In this document: one piece after another, positions 55,161-64,000 of the stretch
Layout of the letters: every line of letters starts with the position of its first letter
Numbering within the stretch: position 1 is the stretch's first letter
Assembly: GCA_002205965.3 (NCBI GenBank)
Contig: NADL03000594.1
Location: 1,054,001-1,118,000, forward strand
Direction: 5' to 3'
Length of the DNA stretch: 64,000 bases
Origin: Kappaphycus alvarezii
Taxonomy: Eukaryota > Rhodophyta > Florideophyceae > Gigartinales > Solieriaceae
Position numbers and translations under genes: made by a program
The notes under the pieces: model-generated
Databases searched by the model: none
What the model was told of the DNA's origin: nothing
Seen by the model: the letters and a program-made list of their open reading frames with translations, nothing else

Positions 55161-55187
55161 ACTACCCTCCGCATTGCGGAGGGTAGT
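55161..55187. repeat. Near-perfect palindrome, 13-bp arms
   Basis: ACTACCCTCCGCA, a single T, TGCGGAGGGTAGT. The arms are perfect and GC-rich in an AT-rich surrounding. Confidence 0.85.
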
Positions 55188-55189
55188 TC

Positions 55190-58100
55190 CTGTGACTGGG
55201 AAGCAGCGCTTTAGAAAGATATTATCAAGAAATTCAGTAGAGATTGGACTTGCGTATGCACTATACTTAAAACCATAGACACTGATCTATGTGCCTTGAC
55301 AGTAAATATCCATTTGGATTTTGCGGAGAACCGACTTCGCGTCGAGTTCTTATTTCTTGTAGGCACTTCAGAGCTAAACATTCTCTGAAGAGCGTTCGCA
55401 ACAGTTACAATGTTATTTTTTCTTGCTCCATCACAGGATTAGAAACGATTGAAAGCACTTGACAAGCCGGATGGACATCTTGAAATAAAGAAGAGTCTTA
55501 ATTATGAGGGAAAAGATATCCCGATTGTTTTGATTCCAAAGGGAGCGAACAAAAAAGAAAAATGGTGCGTGCTGATGTGCAGTGTTTAGAGCTAAGAAGT
55601 CTGGGTGGGCTGGGCCTTTAAAGCTCTGATTCTTAGAGTTAGTTTTTGGGACTGAAGGAGTTGTAACCGAGACTTTATATTCAGATTAGAATTAAATAAA
55701 CATCCATTGGGCGGACATTTGAGTTTTACCACAGTAAATTTATCTAATCTGAGCCATACAATCAGATCTGAATGCCACGGGCATGGTACGGGACAATCCT
55801 AGACTCGAAACGTCTCCGCAACTCACACTCAAAGAATCATGTACAAAAACTGACCACTTTACTTTTGCAAACGGACCTTAAAGAAGCTCCTATCTATTTA
55901 AATCATACTCTGGGAGTAACAGCTAGCAAAAGCCTGAGAAAATGTAGAAAGTGATAAGCGTAACGACATATAATATTCTCCGAAAACCAGAGTAAAAAGC
56001 AAAACATAGATATACGAGAGTCGTACGGACTCATACCGGAACAGCCTGCGATAGAAATTTATTCTCTCTTTAGAACTCATATCTAGGTTTGTTTCATTTT
56101 TCCATATGGCTTCAATTATACTTCATCAAAATAGAAGTAAAATAATGCGATTGATATGAGGCAAGCGAACCTCTCTCTAGATGAAAAGATATGAATAACT
56201 GGAAAGGGATCAGAGGTGGAGTCAAGCGACTTCATTCTCCAATTTACGTTGGTATTAACAGTAGAGATGAGAAACTCTTAGAAAATTCTCTTCCCAGTTT
56301 CGTAACCGTGCTATTGCTGAAGGAATTCGATCGACTCGACTCTCTTGGATGTCACAATGCTTCAATTCAGGATACATCGTGCGAGAGAAGTGAATATAAA
56401 ATATAGAACGGATAACCTGAATGATTGAAACTATATATCCTGGTTCTTTTTGCACTACAACATTATGATGAGTAGTAAAAAAATAAATATAAAAAACAAT
56501 AAAGAACTATACACCTCTTAAGCTGCTAAAACTGAGTAACATGTAAAACAGTCATATTTCTGCATTTTCTATTTAGGAGCTTTATCCTTTCCTATTATCC
56601 AATGACGGAAAGCTCAATTTATAACGTTGGATTACATCGGGGTCATTAGGGCCTCATTTCTTGCATCTTACACTTTTTTGGAGCATTCTGATTTTAAATA
56701 AGAAGTAGAGCATGATTTTTCTCATTTTAAAGAAAGAGCTCATGAAAATCGAGGATGTAAATCATAAGTCAGTTCGAGGTCTTCAGTTTTACTTTAAAAG
56801 TATAAATAAGCAGTTTATTTAGTCTGTGAAACAATGCGGCTGAACATTCTGCCTTAAAATCAACTCATTATACTTAAGAATTATGAAAGAAATGTCTAAA
56901 ATGCAAAAAAAACTCTCGTAATTTCTACTATTGCTTTCAAGCACATGACAATTTCCATACTTGCTAGCAATCATGAGTTGGAATCCCAGCTGTGAAGATA
57001 AATTTTCATTTGAAAAAATTGTGACATTCGCATATAACTTAAGTAATCGCAATTCTCGGTGCAGCAATTCATATTTAAGAGCGGAATACTTACTTTGTTT
57101 GACTTTTTAACCTCTTCTCTGAATTTTGAAATGTCGCCTGTAGAAAAAGTCTTTTAGTCACCTATGCCATTCTGCTGATCTGTAAAACTCAATTACGGGT
57201 TAGTACTGGATAATGACGGGAAACTTGAAATCACATTTTGAATTATTAGAATGAAGCCCTTTCCAGCCAGAGGAAGTGTAGAATTCAAATGTATACGGCC
57301 CTATTTCTTGATAGAGTACTGAATAATTTAATTTAACCGTAGATAGGGAGCTTATAATCAAAATCTTATAGGCTGCACATTGTTCGGTCTTTGACTTTAT
57401 GTGTGCCGACGTGAGGGTAAATTTCAACATGTATCCCAGCTATACTGCTGAGCTATCTCGCAGAAATGTTCACCTAAAGAGGTTGACGTTGATTGCTAGA
57501 AGTATTTTAAAATGTATCTCAACATCGAAGTGATTTGTGATCTTAGTGCTGTGCAACTGGAATCAGTAATTTTCTGCAGCCGATAGAGCTGATTTTGGTT
57601 ACCTTTTCTTACTTTATTTTTTTGGACATTTCAGTCCACCGCTAACAGCAGGTGATGTAATTTCATTGTTATTGGCTGTGAATTACCGCTATTATTAGTA
57701 CTTCATCCCCATTAGAACGACACAGGGGGCTTGATGTACAGACCAATTGATCCCAAACTTCTGCGCAGTAATTTTGCAGTTGAAGATAATCCATTGCGCC
57801 TAGTAACGACTTAAGTTGATTGAAACTTCTATTTGTTTGACAGTGAATTTATTTACTGAATGAAAAATTAGAAAAAGAGGAAAAAATATTTGATATGACA
57901 CGAAAAGCAATATTACAAATCTTGGATTATAACAGAACTCGATTTCTCGATTGACTAGATCTTCAGTAGTCTCCGTGAAGGATACGGTGATTCCAAGAGA
58001 ACTAGGCGACTCGAATTGGGAACAGATGATTTTAACGATTTTTAGGGTGCTGCTATCCCATCCCAGATCATTGTGAAAATTGAATCATCGTAATTTTAAA

Positions 58101-58970
58101 TGAGTTTTGAAAGTTTTCTTCAAGATGCGCTCATCTTCTGGATGTCTATTTCGGGGGCTATTCTGTGTTCCCAAACATTTTCGGCCCACTTGTCCGTCTC
58201 CGTAACATTAAACTATTGCCCAAGGATTCTCATGGAGACTTCTCTGAGAGGGCAGCGAAATTTTTGGTAGATAATTTAGCAGCCTTGATCATACAAATTT
58301 TCTTGTGGATGCAAGCCAATCTTGATATCGATCCGGGGCAACCTGTGACAAAACTGAGAGACATGCTAATAGTTCAATAATACTGCTCCGAATATGCAAT
58401 TGATGCGTGAGAGAAGATGTTAAGAAAGGAAAAAAATTGCAAAAGAATTCATCTGAAGGTAGTGTAGAGAATCTAATAAAAGAATGAAAAAATGACAAAG
58501 ACCATTTCGATATTGTCATGGAGAACTAATGGAGAATGGGAGGCTATAGAATAGATGATGATCTCAGAAACGATAAATTAGGCTGAATCTTCCTAGGTCA
58601 GCGGATATATAGCCCTGCTCGAAGATCTCTGATCGCCTTTCAAATTTTTTGCGCCCTCACTCGGTAAATTACGTACAGGTCCTCCTCTCGATTTTTTTGC
58701 AGTAAATTGGATGCATATGTAGCCGCAACGGCGCGAATGCTGATAGTTGTAGGTCTTATTCACATCGAAGCTCCTCTATCATGATATTTCACAATTTTTC
58801 AATCATTCCACCCAATTGAACAATGAGAAACCAAAAGGTACCAGAGTTAAAATTCACGAGAGATAGGTTACAACAGAAGAAAGAGTCGTTACACTGAAAA
58901 AAACGAGCATCCAAACATAAGTACCAAAACTTTGCTCTTGCAAACCAGTCGCCCTAGATTATTACAAGAT
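55190..58970. other. AT-rich, no recognised gene
   Basis: Only short frames (55772-55954, 56191-56406 and 58165-58380 plus; 56819-57067 and 57200-57430 minus). None has recognisable similarity. No repeats beyond homopolymer runs were noticed. Confidence 0.45.
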
Positions 58971-58971
58971 A

Positions 58972-60274
58972 CAGTCAAACCTCCCCAATTGGAGACATTC
59001 CGTAGATACAAGGAGGTTCCATTCATAGAATTGTTCTAATTGAGGAATATTTCAAATCATCCTTCCTTGAAGAAAGAATCGATCCGTGTTTGACGTATAG
59101 CAGCTGACTGTTTGACATGAACAGTAGCTTGCACGCTGCGCAAGCCAGACAAAACGAACTGTGCGCGCCGCCGTGCTCACGTACAATCAGCTTTGCTTTT
59201 GCCAAAACCTGCAATTGCTCTCCATAACTTCCCAACTTAACTACCTCAGGCTGTTCATTGCTGTCATCCATCTCAAGAGAACCGTGCACAGTGTTGACCA
59301 CAGCTTGCACCATATCATCCTCACTAAAATTCTGTGTGCAGTGAATGTCCGCATCAAAATTCAACAGCTCTTGAATTTCGATATAAATCCGCCTCCTTTC
59401 TTGAACTACGAACATGTTGCAAAGTTCGATCGGGGGCCATCTGCCAGAACAGTTCAGATTCATCACAGTTGAAGACATCAGAAATATGAAATGATTCAAT
59501 TGTTTCACGAAGTAGAGAAACTTGTGCAGCAACTACAGCGCTACTAACGTCCCCGCTCTCTCCACGGCAGCGATAGGACCACAAATTCCACCTCCATTTG
59601 AACTTCTCGAGCCATCCCTCAGAAAACCCGAGGGTGATTTTTTTATCTGGAGGAAATCACTCTTTGGCTTTGTTTGCGATTTTTTGATCCTTCCCCCGAG
59701 TAAGCATCCCTGAGACAGCACGCTGATCGTGATTCATTGCGCAAAACCAATCAAACAGAGCTTTTTCAAGGGTTTCATGGCGTGCATGTGTATTGCAAAC
59801 TTGATTTTTTTTGTCTGAGTCGGTCTCATTCTGCAGTCGTTCATCATTAAAAATGCGAGACATCTTTCCCTTTCCTTGGGGGAGCGGGGAGACCAAAACA
59901 TCTCATAGCCCACTTTGCAAGGTCAGCTTGTGGGCATCTAAGGCTTTTTTCCAAGGCGACGTCGGCGCTCCTTGCAGATGCTCAATGGACAGCATGTTGT
60001 AGCCCATTGGGGAATGAAGTGTGTGGGGTGGGACTTCAAGTGTGTTGATGTGCTGTGACTCCCTACTCGTGCCATCTTTGGACTATCTGGACCCCTTCAG
60101 GTTAAAAAACTGTAACCGGCGCGCGGGATCTCTCTCAAACTGTGTTCCATTTATTGAGAGTTGGAAAATTCATATTTTTCAGTAAATATTTGTATTCACG
60201 AGCACTGAAGACTTGTTACGGTTCCAATTGGAGGTATGTTAATTAGAGACGACCCAACTAGAGAGGTTTGACTT
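58972..60274 (-). mobile_element. pogo/Tigger-like DNA transposon with TIRs
   Basis: The left end (CAGTCAAACCTCCCCAATTGG from 58972, preceded by TA) and the inverted right end (AAGTCAAACCTCTCTAGTTGG, reading back from 60274) are TIRs of about 21 bp. They enclose a minus-strand transposase remnant. The size of about 1.3 kb is less than a full pogo element, so internal deletion is likely. The target TA is kept on the left only. Confidence 0.78.
59023..59896 (-). pseudogene. pogo/Tigger-like (CENP-B type) transposase remnant
   Basis: In minus-strand order: a CENP-B-type HTH piece at 59896-59657 (ARHETLEKALFDWFCAMNHD, MLTRGKDQKIANKAKEF), then LGFSEGWLEKFKWR in another frame near 59620. The frame at 59584-59354 has YRCRGESGDVSS and ISDVFNCDESELFWQMAPDR, the first catalytic Asp (D-V-x-N-x-D-E). 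The rest of the DDE core is missing. The C-terminal acidic tail follows at about 59380-59180 (QELLNFDADIH, SEDDMVQAVVNTVHG). This is the domain order of DDE_1/pogo proteins; the loss of the catalytic core makes it inactive. Confidence 0.75.
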
Positions 60275-61827
60275 CACTACTGAGCCCGAACAGCCGCAAG
60301 TTCAAAAGCGGCACACATGCGAAGACAATAGTAGGTCAAAGTATTGGGCAGAAAGTGAGCCATATTATCCTTTTTATACACCAATTGACAATTTTGTTCC
60401 CTTTAAGGCCCTTTAGTACTCGTTTATGTGGCTTTATTTCGACATGCTGTATAGAAAAGTCTTACCATGTCGAGAACAATTGAGTCGAAGTTGGCTTTCC
60501 TTGTATTAGAGAGAGTGAGCGCCACGCGTTTTTGATTCTTGCAGAGTGCAATTGAAGTTCTGAGTTCATTCTAGAAGATGATGAAATTGCGCAGTTGTTA
60601 GGACACAAAAGCCTGCACAAGTTCGAAGGAAACTTAGCTCACTAAGACAGCAGAAGCGTTCCTTATAAATTACAAGTCCTCATCTCGAGCTATGAGTGAA
60701 GCAGTGAATTTCTTAGGGCCCCCAATATCGGTAACGTTCGGCGTTTCATTTCTTTTAATATGATAACTGAACAACTCGCAATCACAGTAATTTTGTTGAT
60801 AGGCATCAACTCCCAGTTGTATCAACGCTACATTAATTTGAGTTGTGACGGCCGAGAGATGGGTACGAACCGATACAGCTCTGATATTGGCTTCGTGTAT
60901 TGTCCAACCTAAATAGCATAGAATATAACTTTCAGTTCCCGATAGCGTTTAGACACCATACTTAGAACAAAATGAAGTCTATTTTTCCAAATAATTTTGT
61001 TGGGGCGCCCTAGACTTTGCAGCCCATCTTTGTGCATCAGCTGCGCATTCAATATTTTAACATTTCCTCCCCTATACGAAACCACAGATGATGCAAACTG
61101 CTGCAGTGTTACAGCTAATGGTAGCTTTGCTGTTTATTTCGCGATAATTTACACGGAGGCAGAGGCATTTTCTTAGAATTCCAGGTCTATAATAGGTGAA
61201 TATTGCCCGCGTTGGAAATATGCGGCCGAGCTATACGGATTAATCTTGTTAATACTGCTGTGAGAGCTAATACGCATTAAACAGAATTAATTTGGCTTTA
61301 TTCTGACAGATTTCAGTAACTACGAACGGCATTAACTCCAGCGGCGGGTTCCAAAAGTTCGTTTCCAAAAGTCAGTCTTTGCTGAAAGCTTCTACCCCTA
61401 GGAATCAAGTAAAAATATATTCGCTGGTGAAACATTAGAAGAAGGGCTTCTATATGGCGAATTTCTTTGGCCAGCTTCGCTGCCGGTATACTTTTCTGTC
61501 TTACAATTTTAAATGGTAGGAGGCCTATCGCTATAATTCTTCAAGCTCATTGGCATGAAGTCATAGGATCCTTTTAGGGTTCAGGAAGCAAGATGCCATC
61601 CTGAAACAGCATCGGCTAGGTTGCGAATGCGAATAAGACACATGGTGAGCCAGAAGGCACGGGATTTGAATGCAATGAGGGATTGTAACGACGATGTAGG
61701 GTATGTTTAGTAACAAGCGCATTTTCTTTAATTTACAGAAAAATTCCTCGTTGCACTCAAAATAAAGTAATATACACAGTTTCCAGTTCCTTGCATTAAA
61801 ATTTATTGCGTTTTTGTTATCAGGAGT
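60275..61827. other. AT-rich, no recognised gene
   Basis: Only very short frames (60268-60483 plus). No motif or repeat recognised between the pogo-like element and the last Copia. Confidence 0.4.
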
Positions 61828-62031
61828 TGTTGACAGGTAACGTTCTAATCACTTAGTATGAATTGAGGATTACAGGAGAATAACATCTTTCTGTGGGGTT
61901 GAATTTTTATTATATCTGATTCCTACATGTGAAGTTTACAGAGCACTAGAGGACATTTTTTCTCTACTTAAGCCACAGTTAGAAGTCTCTTCAGAGTAAG
62001 TTGTGTTGGACCTAAGTTGTGATCTGGTACA

Positions 62032-62043
62032 GGGTTATGGGCC
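62032..62043 (+). other. Primer-binding site (half-tRNA iMet)
   Basis: GGGTTATGGGCC is a 12-base perfect complement to the initiator tRNA-Met anticodon arm (GGCCCATAACCC), just after a CA that may end the LTR. Confidence 0.85.
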
Positions 62044-62158
62044 TAGCCCTGCGAAAAGCCTTTACATTTTGAAGCCAGAGAGTTTACTGCTAGCTCTGAA
62101 AGTCAGTTTGTTGTGCTACTGTTTTACTCACTAAGTGTGTTGTTTCTACCATTGCAAG

Positions 62159-64000
62159 ATGAGTGAAGATTGGAATGATTATTCCTCCCTTGTCGATGTG
62201 AACAAAATCCGGCTGTCACTTTTGAACTCGACAAACTGCTTCCTCTGGTCTCGCAAGATGGAGTTGGTTCTCCGCAGCAAAGTACTCTGGGATATTGTCA
62301 ATGGTTTGGAGAATGAGCCACAAGCCGGTAGTGAGGACGTTGAGAGAAGTACATACGCCGCAAGGAAATCGTACTGTCGACGTTATTTTTATTGGTTCAC
62401 GATTCCTGTGTGGCTCCTTTCATGGATCTACGTGACCCTCATGTCATGTGGAAAGCTTTAAAAGACCAACATCAAGCGGTCTCTCAAGCAAGTACAGACG
62501 GGTTGCTTGATCGTTACCAAGCAATGAAGATGAATCCAAGCGAGACCATTCTTGAGTCTAGGGCGCGTCTGTCTGAGATTGAGTCCCAGTTGAGTGGCAT
62601 TGGCTATACGATTTCTGAAGCTGAAAAACTTCGCGCACTACTACGTGGGCTACGTAAAGATTTTGAGGTCACAGCTGAGGTTATTCGTGGAACAGATAAG
62701 TCCTTGACTGAATCACTTGCTCTCCTTATTTCAAAGGAAGGGACGCTTCCAGCGAGCGTTGAAGTGGATAGCAGCCATGTCAGAGCTTTGAACATCCGTC
62801 AGAAGTTGAGACGGAAACATAAGATCAAGTTTTATCATTGAGGCAGGCTTTTCCATAAGAAAGTTAATTGCTACGATAATCCCGAGAGCAAGAAGTACTG
62901 TCCCACGAAGAATGAAGTAGTCGTGATAAAGACAGAGAGAATGTTTCCAATGCTATGAGAGCACTCTGCACTGCCAGTGGAGGGAAAAGGACTACATCGA
63001 CGTGGTTTATTGACTCCGGGGCCACGACGCATATGTGCAATGATAGGTCTCTGTTCCTGAGTTTAGAGAATCCTGTTCGTGACTTTGTTGAAGTAGGAGA
63101 TGGCACTCGAGCTTGCGTTCAGGGAAATGGAGATATTCATGCTACCACTGTGGCCCATGGGAAGAAACATTTGGTCACTCTCAGGAACGTGCAGCACGTG
63201 CCGGACCTGAAGTTCAACTCACTGTCTGTGGGCTGTATGAGGAAGAGGGGTCTGTCTATAACGTTCAAAAGTGATGAACGTGGCGGACATGGGACATATA
63301 TCGTGAGTGATCCTGAGACAAAAGATATTTGTATCTTGGGTATAGAATGCAAGCGAGCAGGACTGTATAAAGCCCTGCTGAAACCTTCTGACCCTGTTGT
63401 TGAGTCGATGGCCTTTTTGTCAAAGGCGAAGAAACAGGAATCCACGCTGTGGCACAATCTTCTGGGGTATTTATGTGAAGAACATCTCCGAAAAACAGTT
63501 CAAATTGTGGATGGTATGTCCCTTAATTGAATGACTAATTGGGGCATTTGTGACAGTTGCGAGATTTCAAAATCCGTAAGAGACACCCGACCAGCAAGCC
63601 AGACTGGTAATGAATGTAGGGAGCCTGGAGATCTTGTACACACAGACGTTGTTGGACCTATGCGAATATCATCTGTAGGAGGGGCTCGCTATTAAATCAC
63701 GCTATATGAAGACGCGAGTCCGTACTCGATAGTAAGGTTTCTGCAGGGACGTTCTCAAGTATCAGAGTCCTTGAAGCAGATGATTATTTAGCTTGAAACT
63801 TCTTTGGGCAAGCGCATAAAATCGGTCAGGTTTGACAACGCAAAGGAATACCTTTCTAATGACTTGCGACATTGGCTGGCCGAACGAGGCACTCGCAGCG
63901 AACATGTGGCACCTTACAGCCCTGAATCAAATGGTAAGGATGAGAGACTAAATCGGACGCTAAATGATGCTGCAAGGACTATTTTAATGTCGCTTTCACC
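62159..64000 (+). pseudogene. Copia Gag-Pol, broken, partial
   Basis: Gag starts at the ATG at 62159 (MSEDWNDYSS, then NSTNCFLWSRKMELVLRSK), changes frame near 62390 and continues as DPHVMWKALKDQHQ and LLDRYQAMKMNPSET (the UBN2-type Gag). The stop at 62839-62841 lies exactly in the zinc knuckle. Protease follows with FIDSGATTHMC near 63005, then LWHNLLGYL (the family L-W-H-x-x-L-G-H-L), and CDSCEISKS (zinc pair). The integrase core is HTDVVGPM, RFDNAKEY and PESNGKDERLN (D, D, E). Further stops occur near 63530, 63694 and 63790. The RT would lie beyond the window. Confidence 0.88.

Larger units (their letters stand above)
61828..64000 (+). mobile_element. Second Ty1/Copia element, cut by window edge
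   Basis: A candidate 5' LTR (TGTTGACAGG at 61828 to TGGTACA at 62031, about 204 bp) is directly followed by GGGTTATGGGCC, the same half-tRNA primer site as in the Copia at 42.2 kb. Gag, protease and integrase follow in Copia order and the window ends inside integrase. The 5' LTR start is a guess, because the 3' LTR lies outside the window. Confidence 0.8.

Noticed and set aside
1..64000. CRISPR arrays, bacterial operons, rRNA or tRNA genes
   Set aside because: None seen. Spliceosomal introns, LTR/LINE elements and eukaryote-specific proteins show this is eukaryotic nuclear DNA.

Overview
This window is a stretch of eukaryotic nuclear DNA: three spliced-looking or single-exon housekeeping genes sit in a very large load of transposable elements, most of them broken. 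The host cannot be named with confidence. All three introns I can define (one in an NDUFA12-like gene, two in a profilin gene) are short (98-145 bp), start GTAWG/GTACG, end YAG and carry a CTAAC branch-site-like motif. This looks fungal (an early-diverging fungus would fit), but a red alga or another microbial eukaryote is not excluded.

Host genes. The first 3.6 kb is a compact gene cluster: an SRPBCC/START-like protein (+), the complex I accessory subunit NDUFA12 (-) and a TBC-domain Rab-GAP with a Pro/Ser-rich N terminus (-). A three-exon profilin gene (+) lies alone at 36.5-37.1 kb. The SRPBCC and TBC genes each carry single-base frameshifts in conserved stretches, which means either unpolished long-read sequence or real decay.

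Mobile elements, left to right: a Tc1-like element with ~100 bp TIRs whose left TIR is split by a LINE 3' fragment (4.15-6.40 kb); a LINE reverse transcriptase (6.6-8.65 kb, -); a broken DUF7869-type gene (8.8-10.96 kb, +); Harbinger-like remnants made of a Myb/SANT-like partner (12.3-13.25 kb, +) and a DDE transposase (14.95-15.8 kb, -); a decayed LINE (21.1-22.3 kb, +); a PiggyBac-type (DDE_Tnp_1_7) transposase remnant (23.6-24.8 kb, -); a second Tc1-like element with TIRs (26.15-28.27 kb); a Myb/SANT-like coiled-coil gene with one internal stop (28.6-29.5 kb, +); a long LINE with a C-terminal Cys/His plus nuclease-like domain (30.06-33.05 kb, -); a third Tc1-like element with TIRs (33.64-34.85 kb, -); a LINE 3' end (41.48-42.24 kb, +) followed by an almost intact Copia element with very short LTRs (42.24-46.90 kb, +); a MITE-like repeat (47.56-47.72 kb); a solo LTR with target duplication (52.39-53.08 kb); an ancient Copia (53.7-55.1 kb, -); a pogo/Tigger-like element with TIRs (58.97-60.27 kb, -); and a second Copia that runs off the right edge (61.8-64 kb, +).

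Composition is mosaic. GC-rich blocks (1-9, 21-22.4, 28.8-33, 36-47 and 52.4-53.1 kb) coincide with genes or younger elements. The AT-rich stretches between them (16-21, 22.5-28, 47.7-52.4 and 53.1-62 kb) hold only decayed transposons or nothing I can recognise. The clearest biology here is a record of nested insertions: a LINE inside a TIR, a MITE-like segment duplicated in inverted orientation inside a LINE, and a Copia just behind a LINE stop codon. One LINE family ending in a PADI/DVT nuclease-like domain recurs at least four times.
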